Below are positions 1-6,215 of a stretch of DNA of 8,281 bases, in pieces. Both the position numbers and the translations under genes were made by a program. The number at the start of each line of letters is the position of its first letter. Positions within the stretch are counted from its first letter, which is position 1. The notes beneath the pieces were generated by a model. That model did no database searches and was not told the origin of the DNA. It was given only the letters and a program-made list of their open reading frames with translations. The stretch comes from Actinomycetes bacterium (lineage in GTDB: Bacteria > Actinomycetota > Acidimicrobiia > Acidimicrobiales > Palsa-688): positions 1 to 8,281 of the forward strand of contig JAJZYO010000071.1 of the NCBI GenBank assembly GCA_021798075.1. The letters run 5' to 3'.

Positions 1-60
1 GTCGCGCGGCGTCTGCCAGGAGTACTGGACGTCCTTATCGTGAGCACCCTTCTCGGACAT
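1..60 (-). CDS. Possible N-terminus of an unidentified protein, cut by the left edge
   Basis: A minus-strand frame is open from position 1 back to a stop near 175. The nearest ATG to the edge (58-60) gives 20 hydrophilic residues, MSEKGAHDKDVQYSWQTPRD, which read like a genuine cytoplasmic protein start. In-frame ATGs at 99 and 126 are alternatives. None of the three has a clean Shine-Dalgarno. It has the same orientation as the genes upstream and lies behind an AT-richer, dyad-rich stretch that could be its promoter. I do not recognise the family, and 20 codons cannot prove a gene. Sequence beyond the left edge would decide it. Confidence 0.35.
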   Translation of the reverse strand, partial: MSEKGAHDKDVQYSWQTPRD

Positions 61-177
61 CGTCTGCCAGCTTACGGCCCTCGGGCGCGACGCCGGCATG
101 GAGGCCCCGTACGAGTGCCCGGGCATGTTCCACGGCTGGGCGGGCAGCCCCTCGGAGCATCCCGTATGGCAGAGTCA

Positions 178-204
178 TGGCCCCGGCGCGCAAAAAAGGG
201 GCCA
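178..204. repeat. Gapped inverted repeat, 7-bp arms, 13-bp spacer with A6
   Basis: TGGCCCC (178-184) and GGGGCCA (198-204) are perfect reverse complements. The spacer between them ends in six A residues, which read as six T residues on the minus strand. Because the T-run lies inside the loop and not after the stem, this is not a standard intrinsic terminator in either direction. It could be a 5' UTR structure or a protein site for the putative gene starting near 60. Confidence 0.4.
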
Positions 205-292
205 ATGTGATCTGACCAACGCCACATTGTGGCGAAAACATGACGATTTCGTGCTAAGAACTCACTGATGTGCGGCTAACGAAATTCACATC
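203..292. promoter_or_regulatory. Cluster of overlapping dyads, candidate operator/promoter region
   Basis: Four inverted repeats lie within 90 bp of relatively AT-rich DNA. CAATGTG (203-209) pairs with CACATTG (223-229). CGCCACA-T-TGTGGCG (220-234) is a perfect 15-bp palindrome. ATTTCGT (247-253) pairs with ACGAAAT (280-286). GATGTG (267-272) pairs with CACATC (287-292). The first two share bases, as expected for one factor with alternative sites or for two factors. The location upstream of the possible gene at 60 fits a control region, but I cannot identify a regulator or confident -35/-10 boxes. Confidence 0.35.
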
Positions 293-329
293 GGGGAGTT
301 TTGGGCCCGGGGCTGCCTTCACGCTCCGG

Positions 330-373
330 CGTCGCGCCACGGCGCACGTTGCGTCGCGCCACGGCGCACGTTG
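330..373. repeat. Perfect 22-bp direct tandem duplication
   Basis: The unit at 330-351 is repeated without mismatch at 352-373. Each unit contains the short dyad GCGCC-AC-GGCGC, so each copy can form a small hairpin, and each carries TCGCGCCA (332-339 and 354-361). The array lies 34 bp beyond the stop of the choD-like gene, in its presumed 3' UTR. It may affect transcript ends or be a slippage-prone minisatellite. Confidence 0.9.
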
Positions 374-406
374 CCCCTCACCCAGGGCGCACCGGCAATT
401 CAGCTC

Positions 407-2296
407 CTAGGTCACTCTGTCAGGTCCGCGGCCAGGTCCGCGGCGGCCCTCGGCGGGGGCGGCGGTGGGACCCGCGGCGGGGGCGACCGGCCAGCGCGCT
501 GGGACGGGCGGCGTCGCCCGCACCACCTCCGCAAGAGCAGAAACCTCCCCGGCGCCGGTCCGCAGCCCGACCGGTGGGCGAGGGTCGGGGTCGCCACGGT
601 TGGGCCAGTGAGAAAATGCTCGCTCTGCGAGGGCCGTGATCGTCAGAGCAGGATTGACCCCCGGGTTCGCCGGGACAGCGGAACCATCGACGATATGGAG
701 ACCGCCGTACCCGTAGACGCGGTGCCAGGGGTCGACCACTCCCTCCTCGGGCGAGCAGCCGATCACGCACCCACCGAGGAAGTGCGCCGTGATCGGCAAC
801 CCGAAGACCTCGCCCAGGTTGCCAACTGGCCGAGCCCCCGTCACCCCGGCGAGACGGCGGGCCACCTCGTGGCCGACGGGGAGCCAAGAGGGGTTTGGCT
901 CGCCCTCCCCCTGCCTGCTCGACAAGTGCAAGCCCCCAAGTGGCCCGGGCCGAGCAAAGACGGTGAGGGAGTTGTCGCGTGCCTGCATGACGAGCGCGAT
1001 GACGGTGCGTTCCGACCAGCGCCGGACGTCGAAGCAGCCCAAGAAGTCACGTGGGTGCCGTACGGCCTCGGCCACAAAGCGTGAGACGGCCGACGACTGG
1101 CGGCCACCCGGCCCTCCGGGGCCATCCACGAGTAGGGCCCCGAGCAACCCCATCAAGTTGGAGCGGTGCCCGTAGCGGACCGGCTCAACGCGCGTGCCCG
1201 GTTCCGGCGAAAACGACGACGTGATCGCGACGCCGCGAGAAAAGTCTGGATGGGGCCGCCCGCGAGGGACGACGGCGCCCAGTAGAGACTCGGAGTTGGT
1301 GCGAGAGAGCTGCCCAAGCCGGGGGGACAGGAGCGGGAGCTTGTGTGTACGAGCCATGGTGTGCAACAACTTCTGCGTCCCGTAAGCGCCCGCAGCTAAG
1401 ATCACGTGTTCGGCGCTAAATGCGCGGCCGCGGCCGCTGCGGGCGCCCCGCCACAACCGGGTGCTCGCAACGGTGTCGACGCACCACCCGGAACTGCCGT
1501 CGGGGGCGTCGCCGGGCTCGTTCTCGGAAGGGGTGCTGGAAGCCGGCCCAGCGCGCTTTTGCCCAGGCTGCAGCGAGACGACCGTGGTCAATGGCATGAT
1601 CACGGCGCCGGCCCGCTCGGCGAGGTAAAGGTAATTGGTGGAGAGAGTGTTCTTAGCGCCCCATCGGCAACCAGTCATGCACTCCCCGCAGTGCACGCAG
1701 CTGCGCCTTGACGGCCCGGCGCCACCGAAGTACGGGTCCTGCGACAACGAGCCTGGGGGCATGCCGGGGTGCCCGAAGAACACACCCACGCTCGCCGGGC
1801 AGAAGCTCGCCCCCGCCCCCATGGCGGTTGCAACTTTCTCCATTGCCTCATCCGCAGGGCTCGACCACGAGTAGTCAGTCGCACCGAGCATCCGCCTCGC
1901 CTGCGCGTAATGGGGGACGAGCAACGAACGCCAGCCCACCTCCCCGCCCCAACCCGGCCCCGTCCACTGGCTGTCCTCGAAAAAGGTCGAGGGTGGCTCG
2001 TAAAGGGTGTTCGCATAGTTGAGCGAGCCGCCACCTACGCCGGCGCCGGCGAGCACCACGACGTCACGCAACAAGTGCACCCGCTGGATACCGAAGCACC
2101 CGATTCGGGGGGCCCAGAGGAAACGCTGGAGATCCCAGGAAGTTGCAGGCAACGTCGTGGCGTCAAAGCGGCGCCCGGCCTCGAGCACCGCAACCCGGTA
2201 GCCCTTTTCAGATAGTCGCAGAGCCGCGACCGAACCGCCGAAGCCCGAACCGACAACTATTACGTCGTAATCGAACCCGGTCACGACGGCGGTCAA
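407..2296 (-). CDS. choD: ChoD-like GMC-family FAD oxidoreductase (putative cholesterol oxidase)
   Basis: This 629-residue flavoprotein resembles mycobacterial ChoD, a GMC oxidoreductase annotated as cholesterol oxidase (3-beta-hydroxysterol to 3-ketosteroid, reducing O2 or another acceptor). The dinucleotide motif GSGFGG is at residues 16-21, LEAG at 38-41 and the FAD-contacting GGGSLNYANTLY at 88-99. The putative catalytic His505 (AHFLGG) and Asn548 (GVNPALTITALAER) match the His-Asn pair of GMC oxidases. Cys200, 203, 206 and 210 form a CX2CX2CX3C motif. A hydrophilic insertion (about 243-270) and a Pro/Ala/Arg-rich tail after about 575 look lineage-specific. No signal peptide is visible, so it is probably cytoplasmic or membrane-peripheral. 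The start is TTG behind TAAGGGG; GTG at 2284 would match family length slightly better. It begins 30 bp after ilvC with no terminator between, suggesting cotranscription. The family is certain; the substrate is inferred. Confidence 0.88.
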   Translation of the reverse strand: MTAVVTGFDYDVIVVGSGFGGSVAALRLSEKGYRVAVLEAGRRFDATTLPATSWDLQRFLWAPRIGCFGIQRVHLLRDVVVLAGAGVGGGSLNYANTLYEPPSTFFEDSQWTGPGWGGEVGWRSLLVPHYAQARRMLGATDYSWSSPADEAMEKVATAMGAGASFCPASVGVFFGHPGMPPGSLSQDPYFGGAGPSRRSCVHCGECMTGCRWGAKNTLSTNYLYLAERAGAVIMPLTTVVSLQPGQKRAGPASSTPSENEPGDAPDGSSGWCVDTVASTRLWRGARSGRGRAFSAEHVILAAGAYGTQKLLHTMARTHKLPLLSPRLGQLSRTNSESLLGAVVPRGRPHPDFSRGVAITSSFSPEPGTRVEPVRYGHRSNLMGLLGALLVDGPGGPGGRQSSAVSRFVAEAVRHPRDFLGCFDVRRWSERTVIALVMQARDNSLTVFARPGPLGGLHLSSRQGEGEPNPSWLPVGHEVARRLAGVTGARPVGNLGEVFGLPITAHFLGGCVIGCSPEEGVVDPWHRVYGYGGLHIVDGSAVPANPGVNPALTITALAERAFSHWPNRGDPDPRPPVGLRTGAGEVSALAEVVRATPPVPARWPVAPAAGPTAAPAEGRRGPGRGPDRVT

Positions 2297-2326
2297 CCCC
2301 CCCTTACGTCTCAGCCCAGAGGTGGC

Positions 2327-3352
2327 CTAGCCTCCTGAAACGTCCTCCAGGCTTGGGCCGCCCGATGACAAGAACGGCATCATGGCCCGCAACTGCGCCC
2401 CCACCTTCTCGACGGGGTGGTTTGCACCTTCTTGCTGAAGGCGCTTGTAGTTGGACAGGCCCGCTTTGTACTCCCCGACCCATTCCTCGGCAAAAGCACC
2501 TGACCGGATCTCAGAAAGGATCTTCTTCATCTCAGCGCGTACGGAGTCGTTTATGACCCGCGGGCCGCGCGTCATGTCACCGTACTCTGCAGTGGTCGAG
2601 ATCGAGTAGCGCATGCCGGTGATCCCGTGCTCGTATATCAAGTCGACGATCAGCTTCACCTCGTGTAGGCACTCGAAATAGGCCGATTCGGGCTGGTACC
2701 CGGCCTCGACAAGCGTGTCGAAGCCGGCCTTTATCAAAGACGTCAAGCCCCCGCAGAGCACTACCTGCTCACCGAAGAGGTCGGTCTCGGTCTCCTCCTT
2801 AAAGGAGGTCTCGAGCACTCCTGCCCGAGTCGCCCCGATGGCCCAAGCGTAGGAAAGCCCGAGCGCCTTCGCCTTGCCACTCGCATCGGTTTCGACCGCA
2901 AGCAATGCCGGCACGCCCCCGCCCCCCTCGTAAGTGCGCCTCACCAGATGACCGGGCCCCTTGGGAGCGACCATCACCACGTCGACGCCCTCGGGCGGGC
3001 TTATCAAGTCGTAGCGGATGTTGAAACCGTGGGCAAACATGAGAGCGTCGCCAGGACGGAGCCCTGCCTCGACAGAACGAGCGTAGATCTCTGGCTGGGC
3101 GGTGTCAGGGGCGAGCAACATCACGACATCCGCCCAAGACGCCGCTTCGCCAGGCGACATAACGCTCAATCCGACAGACTCCGCCTTGGCTCGGGACGGC
3201 GAGCCCTCGCGAAGGCCGACACGTACGTCCACACCCGAGTCGCGCAAATTGAGCGCGTGTGCGTGCCCCTGAGAGCCGTAGCCGATTATCGCCACCTTGC
3301 GGGAGGTGACGACCGACGGATCGGCATCGCGTTCGTAGTAGATGGTTGCCAT
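2327..3352 (-). CDS. ilvC: Ketol-acid reductoisomerase (NADP-type, class I)
   Basis: It converts 2-acetolactate or 2-aceto-2-hydroxybutyrate to the 2,3-dihydroxy acid by Mg2+-dependent alkyl migration and reduction, the second common step of valine, leucine and isoleucine synthesis. The 341-residue length is typical of the short class I enzyme. The Rossmann motif GYGSQG is at 24-29. The cofactor loop carries Arg48, Ser51 and Ser53, the pattern of NADPH-preferring enzymes. Catalytic residues are visible: His108 (AHGF), Lys131 (APKGPGH), Asp191 and Glu195 (DLFGE), Glu227 and Glu231 (ECLHE), and Ser252. Start ATG is 9 bp after the ilvN stop with a modest TAGG ribosome binding site. No key residue is missing. 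It is the third structural gene of ilvBNC and should share the upstream attenuator. Confidence 0.98.
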   Translation of the reverse strand: MATIYYERDADPSVVTSRKVAIIGYGSQGHAHALNLRDSGVDVRVGLREGSPSRAKAESVGLSVMSPGEAASWADVVMLLAPDTAQPEIYARSVEAGLRPGDALMFAHGFNIRYDLISPPEGVDVVMVAPKGPGHLVRRTYEGGGGVPALLAVETDASGKAKALGLSYAWAIGATRAGVLETSFKEETETDLFGEQVVLCGGLTSLIKAGFDTLVEAGYQPESAYFECLHEVKLIVDLIYEHGITGMRYSISTTAEYGDMTRGPRVINDSVRAEMKKILSEIRSGAFAEEWVGEYKAGLSNYKRLQQEGANHPVEKVGAQLRAMMPFLSSGGPSLEDVSGG

Positions 3353-3361
3353 TGGGACAGC

Positions 3362-3949
3362 CTACCTGTCGCCACCAGGCGCGCCCCGGCCCCGGCGGAA
3401 CGCCTGGTGAGGTAGCTTCGGCAGCGCTACCCGCCCAGTCCTTTGGATGTCGATGATCCCGTAAGGACGCAGGAGCTCCTCGAACTCGTCGAGCGCCGCT
3501 GGTTCGGCCGCAAGCATCACGGTGAGGGCCTCCTGGCCCACGTCTACGACCGTTCCCCCGAAGATCCGCACGAGGTCGCCGACCTCACCGCGCGACGGCC
3601 CTGGGCCGCCTGGTGGAGCGCAGCGAACCGAGACGAGCACAAGCTCGCGCTCGAGTGCCTCGCCGGGGGGCAACTCGGTTATCTTCACAACATTCACGAG
3701 CTTGAACAGCTGTTTCGTAAGCTGCTCTACCGAGGTTTCCTGTAGGTCGACCACGGTTGTTATGCGGCTGAACGCTTCGTCGTCGGTCGGTGCCACCGCC
3801 AGCGAAATGATGTTGAACCCGCGCCTGGCGAACAATGCCGCGACCCTCGCGAGCACGCCGGCACAGTTCTCGACGATTATGGAGATCGTCTGGTGGTGCA
3901 GCCTCCCGCTGCCTGAAGACCACGCGCTTGCCGGCCCGTTCATGGCCAT
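3362..3949 (-). CDS. ilvN: Acetohydroxyacid synthase, small regulatory subunit
   Basis: This is the regulatory partner of IlvB, needed for full activity and for feedback inhibition by valine. The N-terminal ACT domain (about residues 20-95 from this start) carries the effector-site pattern ISIIVENCAGVLARVAALF, with Asn28 and Gly31, followed by RRGFNIISLAV. The C-terminal half (FGGTVVDVGQEALTVML and the IDIQRTGRVAL region) is the usual IlvN/IlvH domain. At 195 residues it is longer than the common 165-175, owing to about 17 extra N-terminal residues and a basic C-terminal tail. I chose ATG at 3947-3949, which shares one base with the ilvB stop (TGATG). GTG at 3952, overlapping by 4 bp, is equally plausible and sits closer to the AAAGG ribosome binding site. 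Either overlap implies translational coupling to ilvB. Confidence 0.96.
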   Translation of the reverse strand: MAMNGPASAWSSGSGRLHHQTISIIVENCAGVLARVAALFARRGFNIISLAVAPTDDEAFSRITTVVDLQETSVEQLTKQLFKLVNVVKITELPPGEALERELVLVSVRCAPPGGPGPSRGEVGDLVRIFGGTVVDVGQEALTVMLAAEPAALDEFEELLRPYGIIDIQRTGRVALPKLPHQAFRRGRGAPGGDR

Positions 3950-5691
3950 CACTGGACCACCCTTTCCCCACCCGGCCGCTGCGAGGGGTGCACAATAACG
4001 TCGCTGTTGGAGGCCCCCGCAGGCACCATCGGGAAGACCTTCTCATTGGCGTCTGTGCGGAAGTCTATGACAACAGGCCGGTCATCCACCGCGTTGGCCT
4101 TGTCGATCACCGCGGCGACATCGTCTGGCGTCTCTGCACGGAACGCCGCGCATCCCATCGCCTCCGCCCACTTCACGTAGTCGGGCAGGTCGGGCGAAAG
4201 GTAAACCTCGGAGTAGCGTTCCTCGTAAAACATCTCCTGCCACTGGCGCACCATGCCTAGATAGGCATTATTCAATATCGCAACCTTGACCGGGATGCGC
4301 TCGCTTGACGCGGTGACGAGCTCATGAGCCGTCATCTGGAAGCACCCGTCGCCGTCTATGGCCCAGACGGTGCGGTCCGGCCGGCCGACCTTGGCCCCGA
4401 TGGCCGCGGGCACAGCGAAGCCCATCGTGCCGAGGCCACCAGAGTTGACCCAAGTGTAGGGCTCCTCGAAACGCCAAAACTGGCTCGTCCACATCTGATG
4501 TTGGCCCACGCCGGACACGACGGTAGTGCCGGGAGGGCTCGCATCACGGATCGCCTCGATCACCGCCTGCGGTCTGAGCGGCTCGCTTTCGACTTGAGGC
4601 GCATAGTAGAGAGGGTAATGCTGGCGCCATTGTTCGATCTCAGCCCACCAGGCGCTCCGGTCTGCTTGGGGGTCGCCGCTCGCCTCTAGGACACGCACAA
4701 TCTCTTCGATGACGAGCCTGCAGTCACCGACTATCGGGACTTCCGGCCGGCGGATCTTGCCCAGCTCTGCCGGGTCAATGTCGACATGGACCACTTGAGC
4801 CTTGGGCGCAAATGCGTTCACCTTTCCCGTCACCCGGTCGTCGAAACGGGCCCCGAGCGCGATCAGGAGGTCGGCTTCTTGCATGGAGGTGATGGCGGCG
4901 TAATTGCCGTGCATCCCCGGCATGCCAAGGCACTGCGGGTGGCTGTCTGGGAAGGCGCCCCGGGCCATCAGGGTCGTGACGACCGGCGCATGGGTGAGCT
5001 CAGCGAGTTGACGGAGTGCGTCAGCCGCCCGTGCCTTCAAAATCCCTCCGCCAGCGTATATGACCGGCCGCTCGGAAGCGGCGATCAGCCGGGCGGCTTC
5101 ACGCACCATGCGGGGGTGGCCCTTAGTCGTGGGTTTATAGCCCGGTAGTGACGCCGAGACCTCGTGATCATTTGGCCAGTACCACTCGGCCTTCTCCTGG
5201 AGCACGTCTTTCGGGACGTCCAGAAGAACCGGGCCAGGCCGGCCAGTCGTGGCCAAGTGGAACGCTTGGCGCACGGCCAAGGGGATCTGCTCAGCGCTCA
5301 TCAATAGCTCATTGTGCTTGGTGACCGAGCGCGTAATGCCGACGGTGTCCGCCTCTTGAAACGAGTCCGTGCCTATGACCGGCCGGCTCACCTGCCCAGT
5401 AATCGCGACAACAGGGACGGAGTCCATGTAGGCGTCGCAGAGTGCAGTCACCAGGTTTGTCGCACCCGGCCCACTCGTCACCATTACGACGCCGGGGCGG
5501 CCGGTCACGTGGGCATAGCCCTCGGCCATGTGGCCCGCACCCTGTTCGTGGCGGACGAGGACGTGGCGGATGGGCGAGTCGAGTATCGGGTCGTAGGCGG
5601 GAAGGATCGCACCTCCAGGGAGTCCAAACATGACCTCCGTGTGCTCCATCTCTAGGCTCTTTATGAGGGCTTGCGCCCCGGTCAGCTGCAT
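3949..5691 (-). CDS. ilvB: Acetohydroxyacid synthase (acetolactate synthase), large catalytic subunit
   Basis: This ThDP-, FAD- and Mg2+-dependent enzyme condenses pyruvate with pyruvate or 2-oxobutyrate, the first committed step to valine/leucine and isoleucine. The 580 residues show the three-domain layout: N-terminal pyrimidine-binding domain with catalytic Glu49 ([15 protein letters not shown]), central FAD domain (about 190-350), and C-terminal ThDP domain with the GDG motif at 446-448 and the paired Asn474-Asn475 of the metal/diphosphate site. The [14 protein letters not shown] and [15 protein letters not shown] segments, which line the active-site channel in this family, are intact. 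The ATG at 5689-5691 is chosen because AAAGGAG lies 10 bases upstream. A longer TTG start at 5739 would fall in the T-tract of the attenuator terminator. It heads ilvBNC and overlaps ilvN. Confidence 0.98.
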   Translation of the reverse strand: MQLTGAQALIKSLEMEHTEVMFGLPGGAILPAYDPILDSPIRHVLVRHEQGAGHMAEGYAHVTGRPGVVMVTSGPGATNLVTALCDAYMDSVPVVAITGQVSRPVIGTDSFQEADTVGITRSVTKHNELLMSAEQIPLAVRQAFHLATTGRPGPVLLDVPKDVLQEKAEWYWPNDHEVSASLPGYKPTTKGHPRMVREAARLIAASERPVIYAGGGILKARAADALRQLAELTHAPVVTTLMARGAFPDSHPQCLGMPGMHGNYAAITSMQEADLLIALGARFDDRVTGKVNAFAPKAQVVHVDIDPAELGKIRRPEVPIVGDCRLVIEEIVRVLEASGDPQADRSAWWAEIEQWRQHYPLYYAPQVESEPLRPQAVIEAIRDASPPGTTVVSGVGQHQMWTSQFWRFEEPYTWVNSGGLGTMGFAVPAAIGAKVGRPDRTVWAIDGDGCFQMTAHELVTASSERIPVKVAILNNAYLGMVRQWQEMFYEERYSEVYLSPDLPDYVKWAEAMGCAAFRAETPDDVAAVIDKANAVDDRPVVIDFRTDANEKVFPMVPAGASNSDVIVHPSQRPGGERVVQ

Positions 5692-5701
5692 CGGCGCCTC
5701 G

Positions 5702-5708
5702 CTCCTTT
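5702..5708 (-). promoter_or_regulatory. Strong Shine-Dalgarno of ilvB
   Basis: On the minus strand the seven bases read AAAGGAG, followed by 10 bases and then ATG. It is the clearest ribosome binding site in the window and fixes the ilvB start, against the upstream in-frame TTG at 5739 that gives a 16-residue longer product. Confidence 0.85.
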
Positions 5709-5733
5709 GGCTGGGTTCTTGTTTTGGTCCGGG

Positions 5734-5765
5734 AAACAAAACGACCTCCCGTCTGGGAGGTCGTT
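5734..5765 (-). terminator. Intrinsic terminator (attenuator) in the ilvBNC leader
   Basis: On the minus strand, AACGACCTCCC (5765-5755), loop AGAC, and GGGAGGTCGTT (5750-5740) form a perfect 11-bp stem with a tetraloop, followed by TTGTTT (5739-5734). This is a textbook intrinsic terminator. It lies 42 bp before the ilvB ATG and 28 bp after the leader-peptide stop codon, the position expected for transcription attenuation of the operon. Its placement inside the 5' leader, not after a full gene, is what identifies it as an attenuator. Confidence 0.9.
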
Positions 5766-5767
5766 CA

Positions 5768-5794
5768 ACGCACGCGCTATAGCCGCGCGTGCGT
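5768..5794 (-). promoter_or_regulatory. Leader hairpin overlapping the leader-peptide stop codon
   Basis: ACGCACGCGC and GCGCGTGCGT (arms 5794-5785 and 5777-5768) make a perfect 10-bp GC-rich stem with a 7-base loop GGCTATA. The 5' arm begins on the last base of the leader stop codon TGA. A ribosome held on the Val-Val-Leu codons just upstream would therefore cover this arm and prevent the hairpin from forming. This is the geometry of a pause/protector hairpin in amino-acid attenuators. It ends two bases before the terminator stem. Confidence 0.82.
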
Positions 5795-5832
5795 CAAGTA
5801 AGTACTACGAGGGAGATCATGGCCAGTACCAT
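5794..5832 (-). CDS. Branched-chain leader peptide of the ilvBNC attenuator
   Basis: A 12-codon frame, ATG at 5830-5832 to TGA at 5794-5796, encodes MVLAMISLVVLT: three Val, three Leu and one Ile. The tandem GTA GTA CTT codons near the end are A/T-ending codons in a GC-rich genome, suited to sensing charged tRNA. The stop overlaps the 5' arm of the leader hairpin, and the terminator follows at once, so the peptide has the position and composition of ilv/leu leader peptides such as those known from enterobacterial ilv operons and described for corynebacterial ilvBNC. No clear Shine-Dalgarno precedes the ATG; it may be read from a very short 5' UTR. It is too short to be found by ordinary gene calling. 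The frame stays open upstream, so the start is the least certain part. Confidence 0.85.
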   Translation of the reverse strand: MVLAMISLVVLT

Positions 5833-5851
5833 TATTGGACGCGAGGGCTGC

Positions 5852-5884
5852 AAGATATGACCAAGGTCACCCGATCGGCGTGAC
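5852..5884 (-). promoter_or_regulatory. Candidate ilv promoter -10 box with overlapping dyads
   Basis: TATCTT (5857-5852) fits the loose actinobacterial TAnnnT -10 pattern and would place the transcript start near 5845, about 13 bases before the leader ATG. No good -35 box lies at the usual distance. Immediately upstream is the dyad TGACC-TT-GGTCA (5869-5858), and partly overlapping it is GTCAC (5884-5880) with GTGAC (5870-5866) around CCGATCGG. These could bind a regulator over the promoter. The call rests on position and pattern only. Confidence 0.35.
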
Positions 5885-6033
5885 GTCCACACCCTCGAAA
5901 CCCCTCGTGCCATAGCCATTGAGGTCATCATGTCACAAGCGTGCTCAGGCTGCAAGCCCAGCCGGCGAAAGTACAGGACCGCACCCGGTCGCGCTATTCG
6001 GGCCAATGGTGCTGGTGGGGCTGGGCCGAGGTT

Positions 6034-6102
6034 AGGCGAGCGGGTTAGGCGAGCGGGTGAGGCGAGCGGGTGAGGCGAGCGGGTGAGGCGAGCGGGTGAG
6101 GC
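6034..6102. repeat. 13-bp minisatellite, five copies plus a partial
   Basis: The unit AGGCGAGCGGGTG is repeated in direct tandem at 6034, 6047, 6060, 6073 and 6086, followed by a partial AGGC. The first copy ends in TT in place of TG; the other four are identical. Near-perfect identity suggests recent slippage expansion, so copy number may vary between strains. It lies about 200 bp upstream of the ilv leader. Confidence 0.95.
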
Positions 6103-6104
6103 AC

Positions 6105-6158
6105 TGTACAGGTTGGGGGTGCTGTACAGGTTGGGGGTGCTGCACGGGTTGAGGTCTG
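6105..6158. repeat. 18-bp tandem repeat, two perfect copies and one diverged
   Basis: The unit TGTACAGGTTGGGGGTGC occurs at 6105-6122 and 6123-6140 without mismatch. A diverged third copy (TGCACGGGTTGAGGTCTG) occupies 6141-6158. It directly follows the 13-bp array but is unrelated to it in sequence. The TGTACA core is itself a 6-bp palindrome. Confidence 0.88.
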
Positions 6159-6215
6159 CATGGGCGGGGGGCTGCCCAAAGACCAAGGGGACGCGCCGCC
6201 ATCGGCTCCCCCGAG

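Larger units (their letters stand above)
61..406. other. Non-coding stretch downstream of the choD-like gene
   Basis: This gap holds no frame I would call a gene. Short frames exist on both strands but have no recognisable protein content and no good ribosome binding site. It contains a perfect 22-bp tandem duplication (330-373), an AT-richer segment (about 190-300) with several inverted repeats, and a gapped inverted repeat around an A-run (178-204). I see no clear intrinsic terminator for the minus-strand operon, because no GC-rich stem here is followed by a T-run in the minus direction. Confidence 0.5.
5885..6215. other. Non-coding stretch between the AbiEi-like gene and the ilv promoter
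   Basis: There is no convincing gene here. The stretch contains two tandem arrays (6034-6102 and 6105-6158), a small inverted repeat GACCG-CACC-CGGTC (5977-5990), and a further TGACCT word (5922-5927, minus strand) like those in the ilv promoter dyad. The minus-strand frame that runs through the arrays is open only because the repeat units lack stops in that phase. No terminator with a T-tract follows the AbiEi-like gene. Confidence 0.5.

Noticed and set aside
178..204. Intrinsic terminator of the ilvBNC-choD operon
   Set aside because: The T-run (minus strand) lies in the 13-base loop and not after the stem, and it is over 200 bp past the choD stop.
35..241. 68-codon minus-strand frame
   Set aside because: It runs through the AT-rich dyad region and the A6 inverted repeat, has no recognisable content, and competes with the frame that stays open to the left edge.
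371..1084. 237-codon plus-strand open frame
   Set aside because: It lies antisense to the conserved choD-like gene, with Arg/Pro/Gly-rich composition typical of the complementary strand of GC-rich coding DNA and no family resemblance.
2297..2326. Terminator or promoter between ilvC and the choD-like gene
   Set aside because: The 30-bp gap has no stem-loop and no -10-like element; only a G-run near the start codon is visible.
2948..3415. Plus-strand open frame opposite ilvC
   Set aside because: It is the antisense shadow of a highly conserved enzyme; no domain is recognised and no ribosome binding site supports it.
5689..5739. N-terminally extended ilvB from TTG at 5739
   Set aside because: The TTG lies within the T-tract of the attenuator terminator, while the ATG at 5691 has an ideal Shine-Dalgarno and gives the normal family N-terminus ([14 protein letters not shown]).
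6034..6158. CRISPR array
   Set aside because: Units of 13 and 18 bp are joined head to tail without unique spacers, and no cas gene is present. This is a minisatellite.
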